From positions 1,364,001-1,428,000 of the forward strand of contig BTPP01000005.1 of assembly GCA_037102815.1 (NCBI GenBank): a stretch of DNA of 64,000 nucleotides, given 5' to 3'. This DNA is from Neurospora intermedia (lineage: Eukaryota; Ascomycota; Sordariomycetes; Sordariales; Sordariaceae). Below, one piece after another: positions 11,660 to 31,199 of this stretch. The notes beneath the pieces were generated by a model that did no database searches, was not told the DNA's origin, and saw only the letters and a list, made by a program, of their open reading frames with translations. Position 1 is the stretch's first letter. Every line of letters begins with the position of its first letter. Made by a program: the position numbers and the translations under genes.

Positions 11660-13004
11660 TCACCTCCCCCAAGAATGACCCTGGCCACCACCAGCCCTCA
11701 TAGAAGACGACAGCGACGAGAGAATGCCACTGCTGCCTAGGGATGGGATAGCCATGGGTGGGAGGCTATCGATGTTGTTGGTGGATGACGAGAGGGTGTA
11801 GTGCTGACTCATGGGGCCAGAGGAAGAAGGTCGTGCGAAGCTGTCGTAGGTCTCTGGTCGGAGATCCATGGTGCCGATGTCGAAGCGTTTGGAGCAACCA
11901 TCTTCCATGTGCCTGTTTGCGAAGAAGAACATGCATTAGTATCGGAAAGTATAAAGGGATGGGGACGTCTGAAGGACAGAGAGGAGGGGCTTACCTTCGC
12001 AGAGTATCTTTCCTGGCAAACAGACGGCCGCAGTAGTCGCACTTGTGGCTGCGCTCCTTCAAGTGCACGCTCTGATGATGTCTCTGGAGATCGGTTTTGC
12101 GAACAAACTTCTTGGTGCAACCGGCTTCCTGGCAGGGGAAGGGATAATCCCGGTTTGGCTCGTGTGTCTCCAGGTGCGCCTTGTAATTGTAGCTTCGGCT
12201 GAATAGTTTGCCACACCCCTTGACCTCGCACTGAAAGTTGGCTTCCTCTTTCGTCGTCAAGCGCCGTTGTTGTCTCTTGGGACGGGGAACTCGGTAGGAT
12301 CGTTGTCCGTTTTGGAGGAACGCTGATGTTTGCGCGGTTCCAGGGCCTGGGTAAAATTCGGTTTCGAGAGGCGGGTAGTCTGACTTTTGCCATCCCGATG
12401 ATCCGCCATCTGAGAGATAACCAGTAGTGTTGTGTGTGTAGGCGCCGCTGTCTGAAGGGTAGGAAGTGTTCATCGAACGAGGCGATGGGTATTGAGAGAC
12501 TTCCATGCTTGACCCGTACTCTGTCTCCATCTTGACCCGCGGTGTTAGAGATCCACCCATCGATGCATTTGAAAGGTAGGGAAGTGACGTCCTCGATGCA
12601 GGTGGAATTGGAGATCGGGATGACGGGCCGGAAGGCGGCGGCGTAGATGCTGAAAGAGGATGGCCGCTGTGATGCGAGTGATAAACATCGTGGCTATAAG
12701 GATAGCTCCCATACGACTCGTACGCTGCGGCAAGGATATTAGGCATACCGGTGGCGGAGGAAGCAGGGAGAATGACGGTGCTGTTCCAGTCGGGCTGACC
12801 CATTGATTCAAGCGGTGGTAGTGATGACCCCGGGTCCATAGACGAAGTTACGGAACAGGACTGGTCACCATAGATGGACGAGATCTTGTATTGCTGTTCC
12901 ACCAGGCCGGGCGAGGGATAACCAACGGATGACCTTTCGGAAGGACAGTAACTGTGCGAGGGGGTTGAAGGTGACCTGGTCAGAGAGGGCGGAGTGAGGG
13001 CCAT
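11660..13004 (-). CDS. C2H2 zinc-finger transcription factor, two exons
   Basis: Model: complement(11660..11912, 11995..13004), 420 residues. The start is the ATG at 13004 in a good context (AGCATGGCC); the frame upstream opens only with non-ATG codons. The 82-bp intron has donor GTAAGC, branch-like ACTAATG and acceptor CAG. Residues 1-250 are Ser/Pro/Tyr-rich and low-complexity, as in fungal activation regions. Three fingers follow: C259-C264-H277-H281, C291-C296-H309-H314 and a C2HC finger C322-C325-H338-C343. A short Ser-rich tail ends in HSWGR. The intron splits the third finger, which supports the splice. The protein is presumably nuclear and DNA-binding; its targets are unknown. Position fits a C2H2 factor left of the aromatic gene in Neurospora, but I do not assign a name. 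The stop is directly followed by a possible donor (GGTGAGC), so a further 3' exon cannot be excluded. Confidence 0.88.
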
Positions 13005-13691
13005 GCTGAAGAATCTTTTTGTGTGAATGGGAATGGGGGGTGTTGGCTGATGTTGGGTTATATACGAATTCGTAAGGCTGAAGATGGACACGATGACCTG
13101 CGATGGACCTTGTTGTTGTTGGAGAGGAGCGAGAACTAGGCGGGGAGAGGTGCCGAGTAAGATTGCGCCGGGGGTCCGATTGGGTTGTTAGACGCACTCA
13201 AGGGGCTTTGCCTTATGAAAGGATGGGGGTGCGAGCCAGATATAGGGATGGGCGGACGGTAACTTGTATTGGGAGTTGGGACCAAGTATTCGGTATATAC
13301 TTTATTTGGGAATGGTGATGCTGAGATGTGAAGCAGGCTGTGGAAGCACAGAACAACGGGTGTGGATGACAAGGCAGACAACCGGGGTGTCTTATACACC
13401 TCCATGATGGGACCATCTTTTTCTGCCTGGCTAAGAATGGAGTAAGCGCTGCTATACAGAGAGCTTCCCCATAGGAACCTGGGGGCCAAATGCACATCAT
13501 GGGGATGCAGATGACTGGGCAAGGGGCAGACAGACTGACTGCATAGTACCTACCTTGGAGCTCACTGCACACACAGTACGGTGGACAGGATGTAGCACGG
13601 CAAGTGGAACATGGACTGCTTGTAAGAAGACATGGGTTTGCGGCGGCGGTGGCTGCGCATGGGGTAGGTAGGTAAGGCTAGCAAGAAGTAG

Positions 13692-13712
13692 GTGTGTGTG
13701 TGTGTGTGTGTG
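13692..13712. repeat. GT dinucleotide microsatellite
   Basis: About ten GT units in the region upstream of the C2H2 gene. Confidence 0.9.
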
Positions 13713-16700
13713 ATTGAAGGTCCTGGAAGAGGAAACAGGACATGACAGCCCATGTACCGATTCAGAATTACGGTTGGACTAATTTGGGTGACAGGGTCAG
13801 TTGACACCACCCTGATTAGGTGGGAAGAGGGATTCCTGCAGAACAAGCGACTGTCTTGTCCCGCAAAAAGAAACATCTTGGCTCAGTGTCTCTAAGATTT
13901 CGAGTCCTAGATTTGTGTGTGAAGATGGTGTAGAAATATACCTACCCTAACTCCCTAGGTAGTGTACCGCAAGGGTGGGAAGAATTAGTGTACAGCGCCC
14001 GGAATAGACAAGTGTATGTAGTGTAGAGAGATGATGGACTCGGAAAATAGCAGTACGTAGGTATGGATGATGACCTTGGAGGGGAAAATAGAACTCGATG
14101 CAGTAGTGGTGTAAGGTGTTACCTCTCTGACGGCTGAAGTATACCTGCCTATCAAGGGTGCAGAACGCAGTCGATCTAATAAAAGTAGAGGCTGCGCTAT
14201 GTCCCCGTTACTGGAGTGACATTGGCTGGGTAGCTGAAGGCTTGTAGCTGTACAATACCTTGGGGCTTTGGAGTGTATAGGGCCAGCCAGGACCCCGCCA
14301 ACAGGGCTGGGTAACCAGTCACACAGCAGCTCTCGGCACTCCTCTTGACTCCCTGGCCGGATGGTTGGTGCGAGCTTGCGAGGGACACACTCTGTTGGGT
14401 CTAGCAACAGAAGCTGTGTGCTCATCGGTCTCCGTTGTGCGGGAAGGGTCTGGCCAAGAAGACCCGAGACTTGCACTTGGCTGCCCTGTCAAGAGCGTGC
14501 CATGCCGGAATCCGTAGGGGATTAATAGCTGGTCAACTCCCATCATAAGAAGAACCATGGTCGATGGGGAGAGGAGAATGGACTCGGCCAACAGTTCAAC
14601 AGTGTCAAGTGGCAGTTTGAGAGAACGGTATGGCAAGCACAACACCCGGGGGCGCCATCCACGGGTACCTTGGGGCGCAATCTGTCGAAGCCGGTGTGGC
14701 AGAGGAGGACAGTGTCTCGACTCTGGATGTGTCCATGATGGTGTGGGGGAGGCGAGCGCTTGCGCCTGTTTGCTGGACGGGGGACTTGTCTGAGTGGTTA
14801 AGCGGCCGACAACAGACGCGGCATCACGAATAGGCGATGTAGGATGCAGGGGACTCTGGGCTGACGATGAGCGTGAGATGATGCTCTTCTCAGCGACGGA
14901 ATCGACGGGACCTCGTCCACACAGGAAGAGATTCCGAGTGGTTGGAGTGGTCCAGTGGGCTTCCGAAAGACGACGGAAAGAGTCTAGTTGTTGTAACGGC
15001 CCCCATTTGCCCGTGTGTGTGTGATCAGAGAATGGGAGACATGTGAGGTTTGAGGGCATCGACACGTTGGTTCCTTTTCGGCCCCCAACTTTGTGTCCGC
15101 TTATGGGCAGAGGCCGTTGAGACGTGGAAGGAGTGATGATGAATGTCCGTGTTGGTTTAGATGGAATGAAGGGACACGAAATGGTGTGAGGTGATGACCT
15201 AGGGACAGGTCAACAGAAGGTGAGGTGAGTGTGTTGACGCGAATAATTCCCGTCATGCGATGAATGAACGGAGCGGGGAACTGGACTGAGTGATGAACGG
15301 AAGGGAATTGATGCCGGGCGGGACTACCTAGGAAGGCGCAGAGGCAGATCTGGAGCCATCCATGGAACCTAGCTGGAGATCGGCTCCACTCTTTAGCGGG
15401 ATCCCACAAGGCTACTCTCGCTGTACTCAGCCCAATTCAGCGCAGCTACGGGAGCCGAGGAGCTAGGTAGGTAGGTATCGGGCCACACTGTTCCCAAACA
15501 ACAACATCAACATCAATCCCATCTCCACGATCAATTTTAACTGTCAAAAAGCACTGGACTGGACGTCATTGACAAGTCTCTGCGCACCCGACAGTTACAA
15601 CCTAGCCTATACATCCGCCTGAACACCGAGTACTGTTTGTACAACCGCGGGACGACAACTCCTCAGGGACATCACCCCGAGCGCTCTTTGGTGGGACGCA
15701 ACCGGAGCAACTCTGAGTCCGTTCGGCGCAACAAAGGTCCCTCCTTCTTCCGCGCCTTCTGGAAGCTTTTTGGCCAAACCGCTATCAAAGGTACCTTGAC
15801 TCGCCCAGTCGCCAGGCAGCCAGATATCCATGGAGCGTCGGTGGAGGCTCATGCTGTGCAAAAGGCCCCTTGGTACGACACGACTACTGTGGGACATTGT
15901 AACGAGGCCACTGCACTGTGAGGCTTCGGATGGGCTGGCCTGTAGCTCGGTAACAGCCATACAAGTGCTATCATTCTTCGGATTCCATTCCCTAAAGTGG
16001 TGCCTAATTCTACCCCATGTCTCCGTGGTTTGCCAGGGATACGAAGAAAGGCATGACTAGACGACCGGCACCGTATCCGTTATGCCCTTGGACCTGACCC
16101 TTGAACGTCCTGATATACATGTCATGAATATCGGCAAGCCACCCTAGACTTGCGTGGAGAATCAAGGTCCTAGACATTCGTCGTCCTCACGGCTATGTCA
16201 TCAAAAAAACCTCCGTTCAACATCGATCAAGGTACCCGCGGCGAGTTTCTCGAGCCAGCTTATTTGTTCTTGTCAACTGATGGTAACTTGACGGCTTTTT
16301 CAGCACTCGCATGCTAACCACTACGAGATCTTTGGTTACGTTTGTCACACAAGGTCATTTCACCGAACATCGCCGACAAGAGGAGGAGGTATGCGCAAGG
16401 TGAGCCATAAACTTTGTGCCATGATCAGCCTTAGCCGAAAACCGTTGTCTCTCCCATCGCTATGGGCTGCTAGCGAGCTCCCACCCCCACGCTTCCTTGA
16501 TGTTGTTGGGCCCCTACCTACTTGTTTCTTGACAACGTCTCGTACGAAAACTACCTCGCTAAACCCCAAATTTGGGCCAATGGAGGTCAAGTTTCAGAGA
16601 CAAAGCGACACAACTTGGCAAAAATGGCGTTCTGCGACCTTGCGGAAATCCGATCGTCAACGGGCCATGACACCATTCGGCTGTGCCTCTTCCTCTCTTG

Positions 16701-17049
16701 CGCCTCAGCACCTTAAATCCTAGTGCAAGATGAGCCGATAGACCCAGAGAACGCTACAACGCCATGGTCTTTGACCAGTCTTCAAGACACTCTTATCTTG
16801 CTCACTCACTATCGAACCAACCGAACCGCTCCCGACGTGGACAGAAATCATCAGTAATTCGTCGGCAGATGAGATGAAGGGAGTAGTAGAGTTGTATCAA
16901 AGCTTTCCGACGCTTCGGAGGTCCCGTGGCTGCATCTCGAACCCCGGACCAATCAACCTTGATGTTGGAGCTGACTGCCGCAGGTGACATCAGATTCCCT
17001 TTCGTCTTGTCCGTTCACCGAGCTTATCGCTCTTCAGGGTGGACAAACG

Positions 17050-17076
17050 TGATTCGTCTGAGGCCGAGACGAATCA
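17050..17076. other. Perfect 10-bp-stem hairpin
   Basis: TGATTCGTCT at 17050-17059 is perfectly complementary to AGACGAATCA at 17067-17076 around the 7-nt loop GAGGCCG. No T-run follows, so it is not a polymerase III terminator. No gene surrounds it. It could be an inverted-repeat protein-binding site or chance. Confidence 0.5.
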
Positions 17077-18407
17077 TATCAAATATCTGGCTGTCTCTCA
17101 AAAGCTGATACAAAGACCGAGTCCTCCATGATTCGATTACCTGACGTTAGCAGTAACCGAAGTGGAAAATGGTGGCTGCAGATTAGCGGGCCATATCCCC
17201 AGAATAACACCGCCTAACGACGCCATTGGCAGCATGGGAGCACTGCATGCAACATCACAGCACCTAGGTATTTATTTCTGTGAGGCTGCTGCTGAAACAT
17301 TTGGCACCATGTTTCCATTATAGAGCTGACGCAATATACCTCAGTCGTTTCGTTGGCCGTTTGGCAGATTGAACGAGAACAAATCGGTGGCAGTGTCCAT
17401 CTCGTCCAAGCTTCGTGAACCGTCAAGACACTTTGTACGAACAGGCCGTATTGCGAGCTCATTCCTGTTTACACAACATTGGCAACGTCAACATCTAGCA
17501 GCAGGCTAGAGGTAGAGCCTTAATACTATAGTGGGCGACGAGGTCACACTGGCTGACTGCTAGGTAACACCGAGCCCTGAGTGGTTCTGTAGCGTACCGC
17601 TGTTCTCTGTTTACTAATCATTACAAGCTGTCTCTTCTCTTTCCTTGTCATTGGCTTCACGGGTTTTTTTTCTTTCCATCTTAACTTTTTTTTTTTTCCT
17701 TTTTTTAGTTGTCTTTCTGACCGAGTCAATAGTAAAGCCGAGAACACTGGTGGACAACGAAGAAAGCGAATTCTCACACACACAGCCACACTTCCACTTC
17801 CCTTCAGCCCCCATCAGCCGGTCGTTGACAACATCAGACCCCAGACCCCAGCATTATGTCTGTTGCTTCAACTCTACTTATCACAGCGAGTTTCCCAACC
17901 TAGCCGTTGTATTGCACCATATCCCGGACATCGAGACTCTTTCTCCAGTATAGTTATGATTACTGATCATGAAACTATCTGGCCCCCATATGTATATGCA
18001 AGCAATCCTTTCGGGTCGATCGTGTAGCATCTTCAAAAAAACCTACCTACATTACACTGCAGTGCCCTCCCTCCACCTAACTCGGAACCTGGTGAGAGCA
18101 GGCTGCGAGCGGGTACCTTGCAGCTGCGCTGAGGCGATAACCTTTTCCCTCTTCAGCTCTTGAGCTCAGCCTCCTCCTCCGTTCCTCTACAGTCTCTTTG
18201 TTCCCCTCTTATCATTTTATCTTCTTTCCTGGCCCTATTGTTTCATTTACCAACAGCTGTCTACTAATGTCCAAGGTAATTTTCAAAGATGAAACACACG
18301 GCTGGTTGATGAGTATAAGATATATATTTTGGCTCTATGGGTGCATTGCATTGATCCCAATGGAGGTTGTCATATTCGCTTGTTAAAGGTGGATATCCTT
18401 TGGTTCA

Positions 18408-18423
18408 CCCCCCCCCCCCCCCC
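18408..18423. repeat. Homopolymer of 16 C followed by CT repeats
   Basis: An uninterrupted C run followed by TCTCTCTCT. It is a polypyrimidine tract in the gene-poor interval. Confidence 0.95.
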
Positions 18424-20220
18424 TCTCTCTCTTCTTCCTATGGTTACCCTGTTGCTTCTAATCAGCTCATGTCTCTGCATATGTCTCGACGCTTTCGTTT
18501 CATATTTTTGTAGGGTAATTGACACCCAGACAACGGCTTCGTGGGAGAACAACCCCTCAACGATATCCACCTACTCCTGCCTTATGCAAAGTCAGCTCGG
18601 TTCAAGTTAGCCTGCTTTGATCTGGTTCCTTTTTTTTCTGTCTGCTGGCTCTTTCCTCCTCTGAAAGGTAGAATCTCTCTACTCCCGGATGAAGCTCGGT
18701 AGGACGAGACTTTTCCATCTCTACCTGATTATCTATTATTCAGCGAGCGGTTCGTTTCGACCTGGTGCAAAGGCGATTTCAAAGCAAGTTACCCATACCC
18801 TGCCTGCACTACTTCTATTTACCGTAGTAAGACAACACAACTACACAAGAACACCAGCCAATAGGTATCATGGAAGGCTCCTTCCATGACCGCAAGATAT
18901 CGACCAAAGAGCAACCTCTTCATTCGCATATATCAAAGACGAACTACCTGTAGCCACCATCACTACTAATGCATGCCACTTCTCCTCGACAGACTCTGTG
19001 CCCAGTTATACTACCCTATATTTCCAAGGTACCTCCCTCATAGCCTGACCTTGGACAAGACGAGGCGTGTCACACGAACCACCGTCGAAACCTATAATTC
19101 TCCCAAAGTTCTCAACCGCCGATGCGAACTACCTGCTTGGATAGTACGTACATACATACCTACATACGCACCTACCTTTTCTGGCTCACTCAAGCGCGAA
19201 AGAAGTATATATCTTGATTCGGAGGGTTTTGGTTAGGTAGAGGTACTAGCCACCGGCAAACATTATCTCCACAAGGCAATCCTTTTCCGATTTTCCATCT
19301 TTGGTTGACAGAGAGAAAATGGAACTAACTAACCAAGATCCAAGAACCAGGGGAACAACCCCCCGCGCTTATTACTACCTAGGAAGCCTGAAGCGAGTTG
19401 ACGTACCTTGCATGCACCGTGGCGAAAAAGAAGACGATGCAAGATATGCCTGGATGTGGGTATCCTACCGAGTCACTCTATACGTAATTGGAAAGCAGGT
19501 AAGTGTGGTTCTTTTGCACCATGCTTTCTTTGCCTTATATTGCTGCGATGTATGAGTCGACAGGTACCTAGGTAAGGTATGTAGTAGGGTTGTTTGTCCC
19601 TTGCAGGATAAAAGGTCCAGACTACCTTTGTACCTACATCCACGCAAGGCAGCTAAGGGAAACTCCGAAGAAATTGACTGAAGCGTGGCCGTTTGGTCCT
19701 TTGGCCTTGGGACATCGTGTTCTTACTTTTGCTTCCTGTCCATCACAAAATCGGAACACAACACTGCTTCAAGAAATATGAGCCGAGGGGTGTTAAGCTC
19801 GCTGTTAGACACTTACCATACCAATCAAGATACTCTACGCATTAATGTCACTGGAATTTGAAGTGGTACTTGTTAATCCTGGAAAGCAACTTCCTGCCCA
19901 CCAGGGTGTTCTTGAAGCATTTATTGATGTTTATCCCACTCGCTGGCCTAGAGTTCCCAAACCCTTTGTTCTAGTCCATCACGTTCCTTTCCCATCCTAC
20001 AGCTGAAATGGAAACCAACCTTGGTTCCTTTTCTCTTTTCTTCCCTCCTATATCCGAAACTCGCACGGGTATAGAAAGATCTACACTAGCAATCAGACAA
20101 AACACACTCATTATCAATCGGGAAAGGGCACTACAGACAAACCTAGGTACCTTTGGGGGCCAGCCCCACAACCATTGAAAGTAAGCAACGTAAGCCTTTG
20201 CATCCGATACTATCTTGTGG

Positions 20221-20245
20221 TGTCGTGTCGTGTCGTGTCGTGTCG
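20221..20245. repeat. TGTCG pentanucleotide microsatellite, five units
   Basis: Five exact tandem copies of TGTCG in non-coding DNA downstream of the AROM gene. Confidence 0.95.
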
Positions 20246-21729
20246 TGGTAATGTGTCGTAATGTATATCAAAACTTCCGGGGTTCTTAGCCGCACCTTTG
20301 CTTAAGCAGTTCATCGCAAGTTACCGACTCAAGACCGGTTAGGTACCTGCCGATAGAACCTCCCAACATCAATCACTCTTTATTTGTCTTACCCGTTACA
20401 TATCACACACATCACGGGATATGTCGTTCGTTCCAAGCACGAGACCAGACTGGTTCGGACATCCCGTACAAATGGATGTAAGGCGATCCGCGTGTGAACC
20501 CCCCCTCCCTCCCCTCCCTCCCCCCAAAAGCGAGGGATTAGAGCAGCGTCGTAGTTGCTCCGTCGCTTCTGTATGTTTTCTAGAAGCCAGGCTACATACT
20601 GCTACTACTACTACATACTAATACTACATCGCACTACCTGTAGTACTACTGCAACATCAACCAATAGCCAAGGAAAGGAATGGTAAAAAAAGGTTTGGTA
20701 CGGTTAAATCTAGTTTTAATCTAGTCAGCTTCGGGTTTCTTGTTTTTCTAGAAGGGTTCCATGTATACGACGTTCAAGGATTCTCATGGTGGTGATTGGA
20801 CTTGAACGATCATGTCTACACGAACGGTTGCTGCTATTACTACTGCTACTGCTACGTATCACTTTACCAATCGAACTTTCTTTCTGCTCTCTGTGAGTGA
20901 CGGAGGTTCTTGTTCCCCCCGGTCACTTAGTGTTGTATGTCTCTGCACTAGTGTACCTACATACCTAGCCACCTGGCAACCAACCCCCTTAGCCTAGGTC
21001 ATCATTCATCAACACTGGACATTCCACTACTACTACATACTAGACTACGCACCTGATGAATATCGTAAAACCCCCCAAATTCCCCACCAACGATGTATCC
21101 TTTAGAAGGGGGGGGATGGGGTGGTATGTATGCACCGAACACCTTCTGTAGTATCAACACCGTTACTTTGCAGGTTTCCCATCCATCCATCCTTCCATCC
21201 TTCCACGACCATTGCCTACGACCTATCTAGGTGCCATCACCACCCACTACGACACACACCGAACCTCCATGTCAACCAGTTACAATACCAGGTTTGCCAA
21301 GTCGAAACAAGCACTGTAGGTAGGAAGCGTAAGTACTTAACAAAAGACCAAAGTAGTTATTGAAGAGGCAGTGCTTGCAACGTAGATTTATCTAGACAAG
21401 GTATTGGACCAACTGTACTGCTGCTGCCGCCGTCCCTGTGTTCATAGAAGGAGGCAAGTCGATTCGCCAAGTCTTGTGGATGAGGAATCACAAAGATGGG
21501 GGATAAGTCGGCAGCATATGTCTTCACGTAAGCTCGGCAGGCACATCATTCGCCAGATTTGTTTTATTTGGACCTGAATACCATAACATGTAGATTCTTG
21601 ACATAACTTTTGATTGCCGCAAGTACTTGCCAGCACAATGTGAACAGAAAGAATTGAAACACACCCAAGAAGACTAGGCTAGCTCCTACTCACCCATCTC
21701 CTTCACCAGCCAACAAGGTAATCCATACT

Positions 21730-29136
<7,407 letters not shown>

Positions 29137-30807
29137 CTAAACCTCTCCATGGCTTGAGGTTGTCGCAGAACCACTGTGAACCTCGGGCTTCTCCTCCGCA
29201 TCACGCGGGCCCGAAGGGACCTCAGCGCGCCAGTGGGTGGAGTGCCTAGGGCTGACCTTCTGGTTGTACATGGTCTCGATCTCCTCAAGGGTGCGGTCCT
29301 TGGACTCGATCACAAAGAGCCAAACGAAAGCGGCGAGGGCAAGGCAGCATCCGGCGAACACCAAGCCATAGAAGTAGCCAATGGAGTCGGTGATGGGGCG
29401 CGTGAAGAGAGACATGAGGAAGTTCCACAGCCAGTTGGAAGCGGTGGCCAAGGCCATGGCAGGGGCACGGTAGCGAGCAGGGTAGAGCTCAGCAACGACG
29501 GCCCAGACGAGAGGACCCCAAGTGGTGGCAAAGGCGACGATGAAGAAGCAGGAGAAGACAATGAGGACGTTGCCAGCCTGAGGAGTGCTAGCCGGGTTGA
29601 CGGGGTCGAGCACAAATCTTCCGACGAAAGAGTAGACCAAGAAGCACATGGTCATCCAGAGGGCACCACCGATGAGGGCCTTGCGGCGACCAACATTCTT
29701 GACAACCCAGAGACCAGCAACAGTGCATCCAGCGTTGACGGAACCAAGAATGATCTGGGTAACGTAGGAGTCGCTAAGACCAGTAGCCTTGAAAATCGTG
29801 GTTCCGTAGTAGAAGAAGAAGTTGGCACCAGTAAGCTGCTGGCCAGACTGAAGAATGATACCAATGAGGGTGCGGCGCAACAGAGCAGGTCCGAAGATCT
29901 CATACCACTTGGTGTCGGCACCAGCCTTCTCCTCCTCGAGCTTCATACGGATCTCATCGATTTGCATGTTGACAGAGCGGGCGCTGGGCTCGAGACCGGC
30001 AAGGCGGGCAATGGTGTTGCGAGCCTCGTCCTCGCGACCAACACGGTAGGCATAACGGGGAGACTCGGGAAGGAACAATATTCCGCCACCGAGAACCAAA
30101 GCCCAGAGGAAGGAGATACCGTTGGGAATACGCCAAGAGGCGGAGTTGCTGAGGTCGTGGGTACCGTAGTTGATCATCTCAGCGGTCCAGATACCAAGAG
30201 TGATGAAGAGCTGGTAACACGAGACGAGGATACCACGGAGAATGGCGGGCGCGGACTCAGACTGGTACATCGGGACGACGACGGAGAGAGCACCGATACC
30301 AATACCGGTGATAAGACGACCGACGGCAAACTGGGCCCAGTGCGTGGTGGAGGCGATCTCAATAATTGTTCCGATGCAGGAGAAAAGGGCGGACGAAGAG
30401 ATGGCGATACGGCGACCAAGGGTATCCGCAATTCTACCGGCAACGAGCGAGCCAAGAAGGGCACCAGCAGGTAGTAGGGCGACAATAGCACCCTGGCGGT
30501 ATGCTGAGAAGACCCAGCCATCCGCGTCTTGGTAGTTACCGAACCGACGACCGAAGTCTTCCATGTCGAAGAAACCAGAAATTTGACCACTGTTGTCCAT
30601 AAATGGTCAGTAACCATGTACCATGTCAATGGGGCAACAGGGGTGCCAAGGGAAAACGTACCTGACGTAGCCAAACATGAAGCCACCTACGGAGGCGACA
30701 ACACCGAGGAAGACGGCACGGAAAGTGACCTTCTGCTCAGCAGCGAGATCGATCTCATCTTGTGATTGGGTCTGCGGCGCAGCCGACTTTTTCGAGAAGA
30801 GACCCAT
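29137..30807 (-). CDS. glt-1: MFS sugar transporter, low-affinity glucose transporter type
   Basis: Model: complement(29137..30589, 30662..30807), 532 residues. The 72-bp intron (donor GTACGT, acceptor CAG) joins FMFGYV to SGQISGFF; without it the conserved first-helix sequence is broken. It is a plasma-membrane sugar porter with 12 predicted helices. Visible family signatures are GRIADTLGRR between helices 2 and 3, LPESPRY after helix 6, QQLTGANFFFYYG at helix 7 and ELYPARYRAPAMA before helix 11. The central loop is charged and the C-terminal tail hydrophilic, as in fungal hexose carriers. Immediate adjacency to AROM matches Neurospora glt-1 (low-affinity glucose uptake), which is why I use that symbol; substrate and affinity are inferred from this match, not from the sequence. 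Two CTGGGG sequences about 340-390 bp upstream fit the CRE-1 consensus SYGGRG. Confidence 0.93.
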
Positions 30808-31144
30808 TGTTGTGATCGTATCGTTGTTGTATTTATATCCTCAAGTCTTTCATCCGTTGTTCGAGATCTTGGTTGGGTGGAGAAAGGTGGCTGATAACAG
30901 CGAAAAGTGGTAGATAGGATGGCAGATCAATGTCGACACACTCCAACGACCAAACAGTGGATGGTGGATGGTGGATGGTAGGAGTGTGAACCTTTAAAGG
31001 CTTTGATGGAGGAGTGGAAGTTGTTTGAAGAATGGAGGTTCAAAAGAACACGAGATGATGAGAAGAAGTATTCGGAGTGTGGACAGGGCCTTACATTTAT
31101 GTCCCTCGAGTTGCCATCGGAGCTCCAATTGTTGGATGCTTAAA

Positions 31145-31199
31145 CTGGGGAAAGAAGCAGCTGCGAGTCGGTGAATTGGAAATGACCTAAAAGCTGGGG
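31145..31199. promoter_or_regulatory. Pair of possible CRE-1 carbon-repressor sites upstream of glt-1
   Basis: CTGGGG at 31145-31150 and again at 31194-31199, 49 bp apart, both matching SYGGRG of CreA/CRE-1. Paired sites are typical of functional CreA targets (known for Aspergillus and Neurospora). The consensus is short and degenerate, so chance is a real alternative. Confidence 0.3.

Larger units (their letters stand above)
13005..21729. other. 8.7-kb non-coding stretch upstream of the C2H2 gene
   Basis: No convincing gene was found. The first 2 kb (to about 15.4 kb) probably holds the promoter and leader of the C2H2 gene, including scattered short upstream frames; the longest starts with ATG at 15059 (246 codons, minus) and resembles nothing I know. 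17.6-18.9 kb is pyrimidine-rich on the plus strand, leader-like. Simple repeats: GT at 13692-13712, sixteen C at 18408-18423, five TGTCG units at 20221-20245, CCAT/CCTT near 21180. CCTAGGTA motifs are frequent (see findings). A perfect 10-bp-stem hairpin lies at 17050-17076. The last 300 bp before 21,730 should contain the 3' end of the AROM transcript. Confidence 0.55.

Noticed and set aside
11803-11809. TGACTCA CPC-1-like site
   Set aside because: It is within the last coding exon of the C2H2 gene and not in a promoter.
14780-14830. tRNA-like A-box (TCTGAGTGGTTAAG)
   Set aside because: No matching B-box, T-arm or acceptor stem follows within tRNA length.
14319-15059. 246-codon minus-strand frame upstream of the C2H2 gene
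   Set aside because: It has an ATG but no recognisable domain, mixed Ser/Pro/Thr-rich composition and an overlapping frame on the other strand. It is more likely chance or part of the long leader. Transcript data could overturn this.
29524-29532. Perfect PACE element GGTGGCAAA
   Set aside because: It lies inside the glt-1 coding sequence far from any proteasome gene promoter, so it is taken as chance.
29176-30474. 432-codon open frame antisense to glt-1
   Set aside because: Shadow of the transporter coding strand; hydrophilic repeats with no recognisable domain.
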